Source of the DNA: Pleurobrachia bachei
Taxonomy: Eukaryota; Ctenophora; Tentaculata; Cydippida; Pleurobrachiidae
Assembly (NCBI GenBank): GCA_000695325.1
Contig: AVPN01000277.1
Span: 1 to 33,515 of the forward strand
Direction of reading: 5' to 3'
Length of the DNA stretch: 33,515 nucleotides
The position numbers were made by a program, and so were the translations under genes. The notes under the pieces are model-generated. The model was not told the DNA's origin and searched no databases. It saw only the letters and a program-made list of their open reading frames with translations. Shown in pieces: positions 10,802 to 21,594 of the stretch. Each line of letters starts with the position of its first letter. Positions within the stretch are counted from its first letter, which is position 1.

Positions 10802-11531
10802 CCACCCCAACACCAGATGTTCAAAGAGTACGATGAACTGGGTGCGGGGGAAGAAGACCTCAGACCAGTTGACGAAGATGAGGTGCAAGATGAACCAAAT
10901 CTAATTCTGGAACAACTCTGTGAAGACTTTGATAAACACGGCATAACCGATGGTGACGATCAGGTACATAGCATAGGTTGCGGTGAGGGTAGGTAAACAT
11001 CAACTGGGAAATTGGGTTTCCGGGTAAGATTCTTTGACATTTGAGAAGTTTTGCGTGACGTCACCCTATTCTCAGGTTGATAAGCGTCGTATCCTGGGCT
11101 TGGCATCTCGCCAGGAGGAGCGCTCTGAAAAGAAGGAGACGGTGGTGGAGGATATTGAACACAGAGCTGCCATAGCTTGGGATTGTGAGACCATTCTGTC
11201 AACCTATACCAACATTTACAATCATCCTAAAGTACTTGAGGTGCCCAAGAGGATCAAGCTGGATAAACGTGGCATGGTGTTCCAGGAGGGAGGGGAGGAT
11301 AAGGATGAGGGAGTGGAGGAGGAGGAGGAGGAAGAGAATGTGATCCAGATTTCTAATCTCAGAACCAAGACAGAAACGCCTGAAGAGAAGCGAGCCCGGA
11401 AGCAAGCAGTGAAGGAGAACCAGAAAATGAGGAGGCAGGTGAAAAAGGCAACGAAGGAGGTATACAAGGAAGAGGAAACACGAGAGGCAAGGTCCAAACT
11501 TGGAGCAGGAGGGCGGACATTCAAGCTGTGA
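8518..11531 (+). CDS. LTV1: LTV1, 40S ribosome biogenesis factor
   Basis: Six exons: 8518 to about 8653 (the donor could be 6 bp earlier), 8774-8944, 9018-9199, 9334-9564, 10817-10963 and 11076-11531, giving about 440 aa (human 475). LTV1 rides on pre-40S particles near RPS3 and is needed for their export and maturation. Matches to the family are clear along the whole length: N-terminal RKKKPFIDKK and LVHRSQKDPLIADE, GIFFDDEYDYMQHL, DPDIVAALDDEFDW, LEDDFI, RFTEYSVSSSVLPRNE, the central WDCETILSTYTNIYNHP and the basic C-terminal EEKRARKQAVKE. Acidic runs in exons 4-6 are normal for LTV1. Intron 4 is swollen to 1.25 kb by a minisatellite. The gene ends 327 bp before PITRM1 on the same strand. 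Confidence 0.93.
9593..10164 (+). repeat. 29-bp minisatellite, about 20 units, in LTV1 intron 4
   Basis: Units are built on GGCCATGAGTTGTTGTTAT followed by a short TG run; starts fall every 29 bp from 9593 to 10144. The first about eleven units carry TATTTG, the next about eight carry TATATG and the last returns to TATTTG, so two variant blocks expanded separately. The array starts 28 bp after the exon 4 donor. Confidence 0.95.
10165..10816. other. Rest of LTV1 intron 4, with GA and CT tracts
   Basis: No exon is supported here. A GA-rich patch (about 10530-10590) and a CT tract (about 10749-10797) precede the exon 5 acceptor; the CT tract forms its pyrimidine run. Confidence 0.6.
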
Positions 11532-11858
11532 TGATGGTGTGGGACAGCGTGGACAATCTTGCTATTTTGGGTTGTTTTGCTGGAACGCGCGTAGTTTCCC
11601 TTGTGATGAAAGTGGATAGCGCAGCGCGCGGCGTTTATGTGTGTGTGAGTGTATGTCAGTTTCTGCAGCAGTGATGTCATAAGTCTCACTGACGTCATAC
11701 CCCGAGAAAATGACGTGAGAACTTTTTATATGTAATCTGTGAAGATCTTTTATCAACTTAACTTATTTGCCACTCAAAACTCCGCGTTTCAATATCTAAA
11801 CTGTCCCAACTTGTCCCCTATTCCCCACTCCTGACCCTACTCCCCTGATTCCTAGGCC

Positions 11859-14800
11859 ATGCTCCGTTATGTTGGTCGGGGCATCTTCTCAAGACTACAC
11901 CGGCAGTATAGTACCGGGCAGAAGATACACGGCTACACTGTCACGTCTGTAGAATCCATCCCAGATTTCAACTGTACCTCTATTGAACTAGTTCACGATG
12001 GAACAGGGGCGAGACATTGCCATATTGACCGGGACGATTCAAATAATAATTTCTGTGTTGCATTTGCAACTACACCCATGGACGACACTGGTGTGGCACA
12101 TATCTTGGAGCATACCGCCCTGTGTGGCTCGGAGCAGTTCCCGGTTCGGGATCCATTTTTCAAGATGTTAACCCGGTCCTTTTCTACATTTATGAATGCA
12201 ATGACGGCACCAGACTTCACTATGTATCCCTTTTCAACTCAAAACAAAAAGGACTTCTACAATCTCCTATCAATATATTGTGATGCTGCCTTCTTTCCTA
12301 ATCTCAATCGGTTAGATTTCCTTCAAGAGGGGTGGAGACTAGAACACGAGGGATCAGATGGAAAGATAGGATTTAAAGGGGTTGTATTTAACGAAATGAA
12401 GGGGTATAACAACAACTCAGGGTACATATTTGGACAGGGTGTCCTTCAAAATATCCTACCTAGCCACACCTATGGTAACTGCAGCGGGGGTGTGCCTCTC
12501 TCCATCCCTGATCTGAGCCACGAGGATCTGGTTGCATTTCACAAGTCACATTACCACCCGAGTAACGCAGTCTTCTACACCTACGGGGATCTCCCACTAG
12601 AGGGTCACTTGGAGAAGTTATCACCTGTGCTGAATAGGTTTGAGAGGATTGACCCGAATACCCTGGTGCCCAGTGAGGGTGGGTGGTCGGAGCCAAGGAC
12701 CGTGGAGATAAGTGGACCTCATGATCCATCCTTGGGGGATGGGGACAGTTTAACCGTGGCAGTTAGTTATAAACTACCCACCCTGAACGACAGGTAGAGA
12801 TACACCCACCCAGGCTTTCTAGTGCACTACAGTAGATGTAACTGTTAAAATTGTGTACCTCTCGTCTCTCAGACCCTCTTTTTAAACGGGTAGTCTGCCA
12901 GGCCAATGCTCTGACCACGTCGATGAATTACATTACTGAATCACCCCCCCCCATACCACAACCTAGCTCTCAGTATCCTCACCGAGGTACTGACAGAGGG
13001 AGCACAGAGCAAATTCTATGAAGCCCTCATTCAGTCAGAGCTAGGTGCTGACTTTGCTCCCGGTACCGGGCTCTGTACCTACACCAAGGATACCTACTTT
13101 ACCATCGGGCTAAAGGGTGTTGCAAAAGAAAACGTGCCTAAGGTATGCTACACAGATAATACATCTGTCAGAGCGGTTCTCGCGTGCTCCAGCTCCTGTA
13201 ACCACCACACGTTACCTCCACGTTTTAATTTAACCCTCCTTTACATTTGTGCAGGGCACGGTGAAACAGGGTCAAGCAACGTAAATCTCCCACCAGGTAC
13301 TTGAAGCGATAGAGTGTGTCTGGAATGAGGTCTGTGAGAAAGGTGTTAATGAGGAACAGCTATCAGCAGTTCTCCACCAGATAGAGATTTCCAAGAAACA
13401 CCAGAGTACCTCGTTTGGCCTGCACCTGGGCATGGGTATCCTAGGGACGTGGTTACATGGTTGTAAACCATCCGAGTATTTGGAACTTAACTCCCACATT
13501 GCCAGGTATGATCAGACCCTCTCAATCTCACAGCCCTTGGTTACACATGAGGTCCCCCTTTCTATCGCATACGACGTATCTTCCCGAGAGGGTCCAATGT
13601 ACCGACAGACACGTGTTAAACTTACTGTTCACCACCGATATATCATTCTCCCTCCACACAGATTTAAAGAGCTGCAGGGTGAGGATGGTGGTCATGTGAG
13701 GGAGTTGGCCCGGACCTGGTTTAGAGACAATACACACAAACTAACAACTATTATGGTCCCTGATCGGTCGTATGGGGAGAAGCTGCAGGAGAGAGAGGAG
13801 GAGTTGTTAGCTGAACGAACTGCTACCCTCTCAGAACAAGGTAGAATTGAATAATGAAGTAAATATGTGGTAGGTTGTAAGTTGTGATTCATGTTTATTT
13901 GGAACATTTCCTGATTATCCAACGTGGTTTTTGGTTGTTCTAGCTCCAGCTTCGCTCTCCTTGGTAACACCACGTTGCCTTGTTATTGTTCAACCCTGTT
14001 TTACAACGCCCCGGGTCAGAAAATAACCACACTCTCCTCCCATAATATAACAAACATCACGACACTCTCCCCCACCAGATGAGGTGAGGATAAAGAAGGA
14101 GGCAAGTGAGTTGGCAACTGCGCAAAACAGTACCCAGGACCTATCTTGCCTGCCTTGTATAACCCTGGGGGATGTGTCAAGTGAACCCACCCATTACCCA
14201 GTGGAGAGGACCAATATACACGGGGTACCCGTACAGGTTAGAAGAGGGATTATTTAGCAGGAACCGACCGAATCAGGAAAAACTGACCCCTGATTGGCTG
14301 ATAACCAGTCACGTGACCTAAATAACGAGTTCTGATTTGTTGCTTAATTCCCGTTTACTTTTTACAGTCGGTTCCTGTTATTTAGTTTGAATCATTGGAC
14401 CAGTCTCTAGTTTTTTAGTAGAGAAAACATTCGGAGACTTTCAGAAACGCACATGTGCCGTTAACTAACAACAATTTCAGATTTACACGGGACCAACCAA
14501 TGGTGTCACGTATTTCCGTTGCCTGGTAACCGATACAGATATGGTTGATGAGCAGCGAGCTGTGCTACCTCTCTACTCCTCCATTCTAAGCGAGGTCGGG
14601 GCCAAGGGCCGATCTTATCAGGAGTGTGACTTGGATAAAATGCTGAGGACAGGGAATTTTGGTTGCTCCACACATACTGGTATGTGGTTTTTTTGTACCG
14701 CTTTTTGAAAACCATGATGTGCATGTGGTGAGAGCGGGTTGAAATAAAGCGGATGCAGATGTTGATACATTTCTCATTTTCAGCTGCAAGTGTGACAGAA

Positions 14801-16837
14801 ACAGATGAGTTCAAGGTAGGTATGATGATGGGTTCTTATTGTCTGGACGCCAACCTTCCCTACATGACTTGTCTCTGGCAGGATCTGCTAACTCAGCCTC
14901 ATTTCCATGAAACTGATAGAATCAAAGCACTTCTCGACTCAAAGGTACAAAATCCTAGTTTCAATGTCTAGATCTGTTAGATCTTTTGTATTTTTCAGGT
15001 CACCTCTAAGTCACCACATACAAATGTATTTGTTCAATTTGTTACTCTTAAGAATAAGAGCCCACCACTCATGTTTTGATCCACCATGACACTCCAGGTA
15101 GCTAGTCAGAAGGATGGTATAACCCAGAGTGGCCACCATTACGCCATGACTCGGTCCCGGTCCCACCTGTCACCCCTAGGCCAGCTATCTGAACAGCTAG
15201 GTGGCTTCAAACAGGCCCAGCTGGTACAACAGTACAACAACGGAGATGTGCAGGTAACTAGAACTAAGTGATTCAAAACATTACTTGGATCTTCCAATCA
15301 GAGTCAGATGGTATCTTTCTATCGTTTATTTCACGTGTTATGCTTGTCTAGTATCATGTAGCAGGTTCGTCAAGATAAGCAGCATGATCAAACAGGTTCC
15401 GAAACGAGCTAGATAATTTCTAATTCCCCCTCGCTCAGGACTTAGTATCAGAGGTAGCGGGTACCCATTACGTTACCATGGATAGGTCTCTAATGAGTGT
15501 GGCGATCAACACAACACCCAGCCAGGTAACTTAATCCCAGGTTACCATAGCAACACCTTGTTACCATAGCAACAACATGTTACGGGTTACCATGGCAACG
15601 TACTACTTTTAATTAAAGAGAGCTGCCATTCGGCACGGTAGACCCTGTTTTGAATTCAATTTGAATCCAAAAATCCAAACTAAATCCTCCCCATGACAGG
15701 TAGACGAGGTAGTTGATGCGCTAAGTGAGCTACTCCGAAGAATACCAGATAGAGTATCATCAAAGGATTACTCCATTGACACCCGACCTTTCACATCTAT
15801 CTCTGCTATTAACGAGTAAGTACAGTTATTCCTTTGACGAAGTATCTTATATGTCCCTAAAGCACCCTTATAAACAAACCAATGCCACTGGCTCGACTTA
15901 CGACCTTCCAGGTTTATCGAAGTCCAGAACCTTGGTGTTAACTTCTGCAGTAGGTCCTTCAGGGGAGCCCCATCCGCCCACCCTGACTCACCCAAACTGA
16001 GCGTGTTAGCTGCTCTCCTGTCCTCCAAATACCTTCACCGAGAGGTCCGAGAGAAGGGTGGAGCATATGGTAGTGGATGTGTGGCGAGCAATCAGGCCGT
16101 CTCGTTTTTCTCCTACCGAGATCCGAATAATACTGCTACTCTAGAAGTGTTTGACAGGGCTGCTCAGTGGGCTGCTGAGGGAGCGTTCACTGATGAACAA
16201 CTCAATGAAGCACAGGTATGTGTTTGAAAGGATCATCTGTCAGCGCGATGTCTGGCATCTAGTGACCACTGTGAGAATAGTAGGGAATCGTACAAATGTA
16301 TGATCGGTGCTCCTGTTTACACTTTTCCATTTCACAGAGTTACTTGATGAGTAACACACTACTAACCCCTGTACTGATCTAGATATCGGTAATGGGGAAA
16401 CAGGATGCACCCGTCGCCCCTGGATCCCGAGGATTGGGAGAGTTCCTGGGTGGCATGGATCTCGACCAGAGACGAGCTTACAGAGCAGGTAATACTTACA
16501 CGATATCTGATATTTTGTATGACATGATCCGGTGTTGTATTTGTAGTCAGGAGTGGTGTGGCTTACACTTCGCCTTTTGACGGGTCGATTGTTTTCATAT
16601 TTCTCACTCAGTATACATGCACCACTATCGATTTACCCACACAACTTGATATTATTCTCCCTGTATCTAGGTGTTCTCTCTGTGACACGACAAGAAGTGA
16701 TGGACGTTGCAGAACGATATCTCTCCCCTGATAATCTCCATGGAAATGTGGTAGTGGGGTCCGAAACAGAAACCTCCAAATTTACCGACCTGGGCTATCT
16801 GATTGATACCTTTGGAAAGAAGAGTGGGACGGACTGA
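11859..16837 (+). CDS. PITRM1: PITRM1, mitochondrial presequence protease (M16C)
   Basis: Thirteen exons: 11859-12793, 12974-13142, 13297-13505, 13662-13840, 14079-14236, 14481-14679, 14784-14944, 15098-15253, 15439-15525, 15700-15815, 15912-16215, 16383-16488 and 16671-16837. They join in frame to about 981 aa (human 1037). The protein is a zinc metalloprotease of the mitochondrial matrix that degrades cleaved presequences and other peptides. The inverted zinc motif HILEH (81-85, base Glu84) and the distal ligand in VFNEMKG (Glu179) are present, as is the C-terminal half with REKGGAYGSG and SYRDPNN. The N terminus (MLRYVGRGIFSRLHRQYS) is basic with few acids, like a mitochondrial targeting peptide. 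Around the exon 1-2 junction about seven residues of the family are missing in this model, so that splice may be wrong. The last exon has a downstream duplicate. Confidence 0.93.
14258..14377. mobile_element. hAT-like MITE, copy 1, in PITRM1 intron 5
   Basis: A 120-bp element beginning CAGGAACCGACCGA and ending CGGTTCCTG, flanked by a perfect 8-bp target duplication TTATTTAG (14250-14257 and 14378-14385). CAG..CTG ends with an 8-bp duplication are typical of hAT elements. It has no coding capacity and shares its core (GATTGGCTGATAACCAGTCA) with copies at 20650 and 29936. Confidence 0.85.
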
Positions 16838-17372
16838 AAAGTTTGTAGAGTTGAAACTGTCAGAGCATTGGCCTGACCCTATTCTCATTTCTGACCCTTA
16901 TCTCATTTCTGCATGCGGAGCACACGAGAACTATGGTCAGAGCATTGGTCTGACAGTGTTGAGAAGTGAGGAAACTAAAAGTGTGATTAATTTATTTTTC
17001 CTGTGTATGATATTTTTTACGTTTTTACCAACCGTATCCGACGTGTTTTAGGTAATTGGAGGATATGAGGTTTTGTAGGTATGACTTTGTTTCCATATAT
17101 CTGCCATTCACACCCCAAATCATTCTCTGACGATAGGTCAATGAACAATGCATGTTCAAGACAAGCAGTATGATAGCTGACAAGACAAGTAATATGATTG
17201 ATCAGTGCAGTACCAAGGTAAAAAACGTAAGTTTATCGGGTTTATCACATTTCAATTTCCCTTTAAGTCCATCCTGGCATGGTTCTTCAGTTTTCAAAAC
17301 TGAAAACTACCCGGCCTCTCCTGTCAGGCCAATGCTCTGACAGGGCCTCTCCCTATTATCGCAGTGTCTCTC
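16838..17372. other. PITRM1 3' flank with recurrent TCAGAGCATTGG motif
   Basis: Between the stop and the MACPF fragment no gene is seen. The motif TCAGAGCATTGGCCTGA occurs at about 16859-16878, in a variant at 16935-16956 and inverted at 17323-17342, with matching positions in the second unit and one inverted copy at 12898-12914. It resembles a tRNA A-box region, so these may be SINE remnants. Confidence 0.4.
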
Positions 17373-17719
17373 TCATTCATCTTTGACTGGAGTTATCCCA
17401 AAGGGGCTTTTCTCCACCGTCCACCAGTGTTTCCGATCGTATCTGCCATCCTGTCGAGTCACAGCAGCCACCCACTTGCTATCGTTACTCAACCCCAACT
17501 CATACCCACTCCAGTATTCATTCTGGATGTGAATCGGAACCGAGAATCTCATAAACGGCTCATATTCTGCATCTCGAGTTGCTGCCAACAGCCTCCAGGC
17601 ACACATGGCTAGGTCATATGTTGGTTTGTACACCCAGAACGCGTACCAGTTATCTCGTCCAAAGCACAGCTTACTGTCAGGGTGTTGTGCGGGGGTAATG
17701 AAGAACAGCTCATGGTCGA
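17373..17719 (-). pseudogene. Partial 3' copy of the MACPF gene
   Basis: A reverse-strand fragment matching the last about 115 codons of the MACPF gene at 18474-20102, including FDHELFFITPAQ, GYELGLSNDSKWVAAVTRQD and the same C-terminal end. It has no MACPF domain, signal peptide or start of its own because the duplication border cuts it. It is a broken duplicate and most likely not functional. Confidence 0.85.
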
Positions 17720-17771
17720 ACACCACTATCGATTTACCCACACAACTTGATATTATTCTCCCTGTATCTAG

Positions 17772-17938
17772 GTGTTCTCTCTGTGACACGACAAGAAGTG
17801 ATGGACGTTGCAGAACGATATCTCTCCCCTGATAATCTCCATGGAAATGTGGTAGTGGGGTCCGAAACAGAAACCTCCAAATTTACCGACCTGGGCTATC
17901 TGATTGATACCTTTGGAAAGAAGAGTGGGACGGACTGA
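17772..17938 (+). pseudogene. Duplicate PITRM1 terminal exon
   Basis: An apparently identical copy of exon 13 (16671-16837) with the same acceptor and stop, 1101 bp downstream. It lacks upstream exons of its own, but splicing from exon 12 (donor at 16489) to this exon instead of the nearer one would give the same protein with a longer intron. Classed here as a duplicate exon; its use is unknown. Confidence 0.75.
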
Positions 17939-18473
17939 AAAGTTTGTAGAGTTGAAACTGTCAGAGCATTGGCCTGACCCTATTCTCATTTCTGACCCTT
18001 ATCTCATTTCTGCATGCGGAGCACACGAGAACTATGGTCAGAGCATTGGTCTGACAGTGTTGAGAAGTGAGGAAACTAAAAGTGTGATTAATTTATTTTT
18101 CCTGTGTATGATATTTTTTACGTTTTTACCAACCGTATCCGACGTGTTTTAGGTAATTGGAGGATATGAGGTTTTGTAGGTATGACTTTGTTTCCATATA
18201 TCTGCCATTCACACCCCAAATCATTCTCTGACGATAGGTCAATGAACAATGCATGTTCAAGACAAGCAGTATGATAGCTGACAAGACAAGTAATATGATT
18301 GATCAGTGCAGTACCAAGGTAAAAAACGTAAGTTTATCGGGTTTATCACATTTCAATTTCCCTTAAAGTCCATCCTGGCATGGTTCTTCAGTTTTCAAAA
18401 CTGAAAACTACCCGGCCTCTCCTGTCAGGCCAATGCTTTGACAGGGCCTCTCCCTATTATCGCAGTGTCTCTC

Positions 18474-20102
18474 TCATTCATCTTTAACTGGGGTTATCCC
18501 AAAGGGGCTTTTCTCCACCGTCCACCAATGTTTCCTATCGTATCTGCTATCCTGTCGAGTCACAGCCGCCACCCACTTGCTATCGTTACTCAACCCCAAC
18601 TCGTACCCACTCCAGTATTCATTCTGGATGTGAATCGGAACGGAGAATCTCACATACGGCTCGTATTCTGAATCTCGAGTTGCTGCAAGCATCCTCCAGG
18701 CACACATAGCGAGGTCATATGATGGTTTGTACACCCAGAACGCGTACCAGTTATCTCGTCCAAAGCACAGCTTACTGTCGGGGTATTGTGCGGGGGTAAT
18801 GAAGAACAGCTCATGGTCGAAGAGAACGGTTGGGTCTGAGTCTGCTTTTACCGGGATAAGTTTCATCAATATGGGGGAGGTCTCCGTGAAGGAAAGATAG
18901 CCCCTTGATCCCTCAGAAGCAAACATTTTCAGCCCCTTACTCCGGAGAAAGAACGTTTGAGTTGAATCAAAATGCTGTTCCTCATACATAATCTCCTCAA
19001 ACCTCACCGATATCTGACCCGATATATCCGAGATATGATCTACATTCTTCCCCGCGATGAACCCTGTCTTCAGTTCCGTCTCAGCATCCACAGCCCGCTC
19101 CACCAGCTCCATAATCTCGTCCACCCCGGTATGACTCAGATAAGACAGATCCTCGTCCCTACCCGCCAGTTCTACCACACTTCCTAGAATCAACTGGGTG
19201 TTCTTCAGATCAACTACCACCTCCAACAAGTTATCAACTTTCTCCTGCAGCGGGACTACATAGCCACGAAATGCGAAATCTGAGCTCCAAGCGTAGAAAA
19301 GAGGTGTGTATTGGACACGGGTCACGGCATGTGATGACCGGGCTTGGGTAGTGAACTCGTGTGCAAATTCTATAGCGCCAGCAAGGTTTAACTTGGAAGG
19401 CGGCTTCATTCCGCCTGCTGTGAAGACACTGATTTCCGTTGCTATGGTTTCCCGGACACCCCTCAGGGATCTCAACATTTCATCCACTGTTGAGAACATC
19501 CCGGAATGTCTCTTTAACCTTCTATCCAGTGCGGACTTCTCGTCCTTGCTGGCACAAGAGAATTTGAGTACGAGGTACATGTATCCTCCCGTGTAGACGC
19601 GTCTTAGGTGGTGTGTCCCGTAGTACTCCACAAACTTGGCATGTTGCCTATTGGCCAGGAGATCCCGGGGTCCGTCCTTCAGCTCCCAACCCTCCATAAA
19701 CAGAATATCTGTCTGGATGTCTATCTTGCTAACAAGAGTAGTCTGGAGGTCTGTTAACGCCGAGATACGAAGGGCAGAATCAACTAACGCGTTTCCCTGG
19801 GTGAGGAACCCCGCAGCAAGATCCATGGGGTCGGTTAGAAAGTTCAGAGTTTCCCCCGCTGTGGTGCATCCCTTCACCTCGAACCTCTCCTCTACCTCCC
19901 CCAGTGGTGTGATCTTGGTTGGTCGGGTGGCGGCATTGAAGGTTCTCCTGAGGGTCAGGGTACTAAACCCTGAACCCCATTCTATGTCTGTGCTGGTGGT
20001 GGGGATGAAGTCCGTCCAGGTTTTCTTATCCCAGACAGAGCTAGGGGTGTAGGTGCCGATAACACCACTCCACAAGAGGAGAAAGAACACAGAATGTGGC
20101 AT
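18474..20102 (-). CDS. Secreted MACPF-domain protein, intronless
   Basis: A single-exon ORF of 542 aa. Residues 1-17 (MPHSVFFLLLWSGVIGT) look like a signal peptide. The MACPF/CDC signature is FVEYYGTHHLRRVYTGG (157-173), the family pattern of Tyr-Gly-Thr-His with a Gly-Gly pair about seven residues later; it belongs to the perforin/complement/MACPF pore-forming superfamily. The flanking regions (about 30-150 and 180-360) would form the MACPF fold with its helical clusters. The C-terminal about 130 residues, rich in Trp and Tyr (FGRDNWYAFWVYKP, HWWTVEKSPFG), are a separate module I do not recognise; a membrane- or sugar-binding role is only a guess. In animals such proteins act in defence, development or venom. 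The gene is convergent with PITRM1, and the ORF is intact. Confidence 0.8.
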   Translation of the reverse strand: MPHSVFFLLLWSGVIGTYTPSSVWDKKTWTDFIPTTSTDIEWGSGFSTLTLRRTFNAATRPTKITPLGEVEERFEVKGCTTAGETLNFLTDPMDLAAGFLTQGNALVDSALRISALTDLQTTLVSKIDIQTDILFMEGWELKDGPRDLLANRQHAKFVEYYGTHHLRRVYTGGYMYLVLKFSCASKDEKSALDRRLKRHSGMFSTVDEMLRSLRGVRETIATEISVFTAGGMKPPSKLNLAGAIEFAHEFTTQARSSHAVTRVQYTPLFYAWSSDFAFRGYVVPLQEKVDNLLEVVVDLKNTQLILGSVVELAGRDEDLSYLSHTGVDEIMELVERAVDAETELKTGFIAGKNVDHISDISGQISVRFEEIMYEEQHFDSTQTFFLRSKGLKMFASEGSRGYLSFTETSPILMKLIPVKADSDPTVLFDHELFFITPAQYPDSKLCFGRDNWYAFWVYKPSYDLAMCAWRMLAATRDSEYEPYVRFSVPIHIQNEYWSGYELGLSNDSKWVAAVTRQDSRYDRKHWWTVEKSPFGITPVKDE

Positions 20103-20649
20103 TTTCGGTTGTGATCTACAGCTGGCTCGACTCCTCTTTTACTACCCTCATATACCCTTCTCGTCAACATAATTCTCTCCTCTTAGTTCCTTATATATTC
20201 GTTACTTCATTCTATCGTCTTCACACCGGTGGTCTGGCCCAGCTGTATACTACGTGAGTACGAGCTACCGCTCCCTCATCCTCTCTATCCCTTTATTCTT
20301 TCTCTCAATCTCTCTCTCTTTCTCTCTGTCTCTCCCAGCGCCAGGTCCCGTCTTCACGGCAGGTGTATGGCGTAGCGGAACAAAGAGCATCACCACGAAA
20401 ATTACGGTGTCATGGTTCGGAAGTTTCCTAGCAAACACATATATTGGATAAAACAAAGGAAATATCACAAGGTCTGCTAATAATTATCATGTCCCTAGTA
20501 GTAACTAAAACGGTAAATACGTCATTGTAAGTTACTGTCTCTGTCTCGATCAATAATATTATCTTTCCCTATACAAACTATAATGTGTCTATTTCGCACT
20601 GATCAGCCCGGATATAACCCACTGTCTCTGAATGTCTCTATACATGATC
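20103..20649. other. Stretch between the MACPF 5' end and the SLCO 3' end
   Basis: This holds the MACPF upstream region. A CT-rich run ends in CCCAG at about 20335-20340, followed by about 100 bp open on both strands, but neither product is recognisable and no neighbouring exon supports it. Confidence 0.4.
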
Positions 20650-20761
20650 CAGGAACCGACCGAATAAGAAAATACTGGCCCCTGCAGATTGGCTGATAAC
20701 CAGTCACATGACCTAAATAACGAGTTCTGATTGGCTGTTTACTTGTGTCGGTCGGTTCCTG
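20650..20761. mobile_element. hAT-like MITE, copy 2
   Basis: A 112-bp element with ends CAGGAACCGACCGA and TCGGTCGGTTCCTG, flanked by ACATGATC (20642-20649) and ATATGATC (20762-20769), an 8-bp target duplication with one mismatch. It lies 11 bp downstream of the SLCO stop codon. Confidence 0.82.
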
Positions 20762-20772
20762 ATATGATCCCA

Positions 20773-21594
20773 CTAGGAGCCATCGTTTGGGGCTCCATTC
20801 TCCTCTGGCCCCTTCAATCTTGTATCACCAGGTGGCGGGGCTTTCTCCACTAGCTCATACTCACCCTTGTCCGTTTGGGACATGTCATAGAACCACCAAC
20901 CCGCACTATAACACAGAATTGATCCCGTCCGAAGAGCCATCTGGGATCCTATGATCGTCTTTATCATTCTGAGGGAGGTTAGTTATATGCCAAGGATTTA
21001 GGATATTGGGAAATGAACAATTTATCGCTCACCACTGTCAGTTCAATTTCCAATTCTACAATTATCAATGTGACTTTTAGACTTGTCGAATCCGAATTCC
21101 CAATCATGTTTACTCACGTATCAATATCGTATATATGGCAACTCCCCGTCCCTAGATCTCCATTTCTCCAGAGACTACAATAACTATCAATGATCGCACC
21201 GAATATCAGAGGACCCAGGACATAACCAAATGTCCGGGTCATAAACTGCCGGATTCCCATGGCTGCTGACCGGTCTAATTCTGGGACAATCCTGCAATAA
21301 TTTGGGATGATTCAGTTAGAAAATATTCTTTCTATCCCTATACAGTTCCCCCTCCCCTTCTCCCACCAACCCTATCCCCATGTTACTAACTCTAGATCCC
21401 CGTGTTACTAACCGAAGGTAAACGATCTGGAGGGTGGGAAAGAAGCTGATGTAGATCAAGATGGAGACAAGTTGGTTGGCCACTATCACGAACCACTTCT
21501 TGTCGCTACATCTCTCCTCCGCTGGACATGGCCCCGAGGTAAGGACGGCGTCTGGGTTGCACTCACACCCCCAGTAGAATGTACCTGTCTCGTT
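20773..21594 (-). CDS. SLCO/OATP organic anion transporter, C-terminal exons
   Basis: Three reverse-strand exons, 21413-21594, 21118-21291 and 20773-20968, join in phase. The first encodes the end of the Cys-rich Kazal-like extracellular loop (YWGCECNPDA, GPCPAEERC) and the next membrane segment. The second holds the OATP hallmark near TM11 (ELDRSAAMGIRQFMTRTFGY, then GPLIFGAIID and CSLWRN). The third has the last membrane segment (LRTGSILCYSAGWWFYD) and a polar tail. SLCO proteins carry amphipathic organic anions across the plasma membrane and are 12-TM members of the major facilitator superfamily. The exons just upstream (rest of the loop and TM8-9) are not found in the expected place, so whether this belongs with the exons at 26281-28740 is open. 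Confidence 0.85.

Larger units (their letters stand above)
16620..18820. repeat. Tandem duplication of the PITRM1 3' end and MACPF gene 3' end (unit about 1101 bp)
   Basis: Unit 1 is about 16620-17720 and unit 2 about 17721-18820 at an offset of 1101. Each holds PITRM1 exon 13 with its acceptor, the intergenic 3' flank and the last about 350 bp of the convergent MACPF gene. The first about 720 bp of the units show about one difference by eye, while the MACPF part differs at roughly 5% of sites. Confidence 0.93.

Noticed and set aside
17720-17789. N-terminal extension of the MACPF fragment's open frame into the next unit
   Set aside because: It reads antisense through the PITRM1 intron and exon across the duplication border, so it is not part of the gene.
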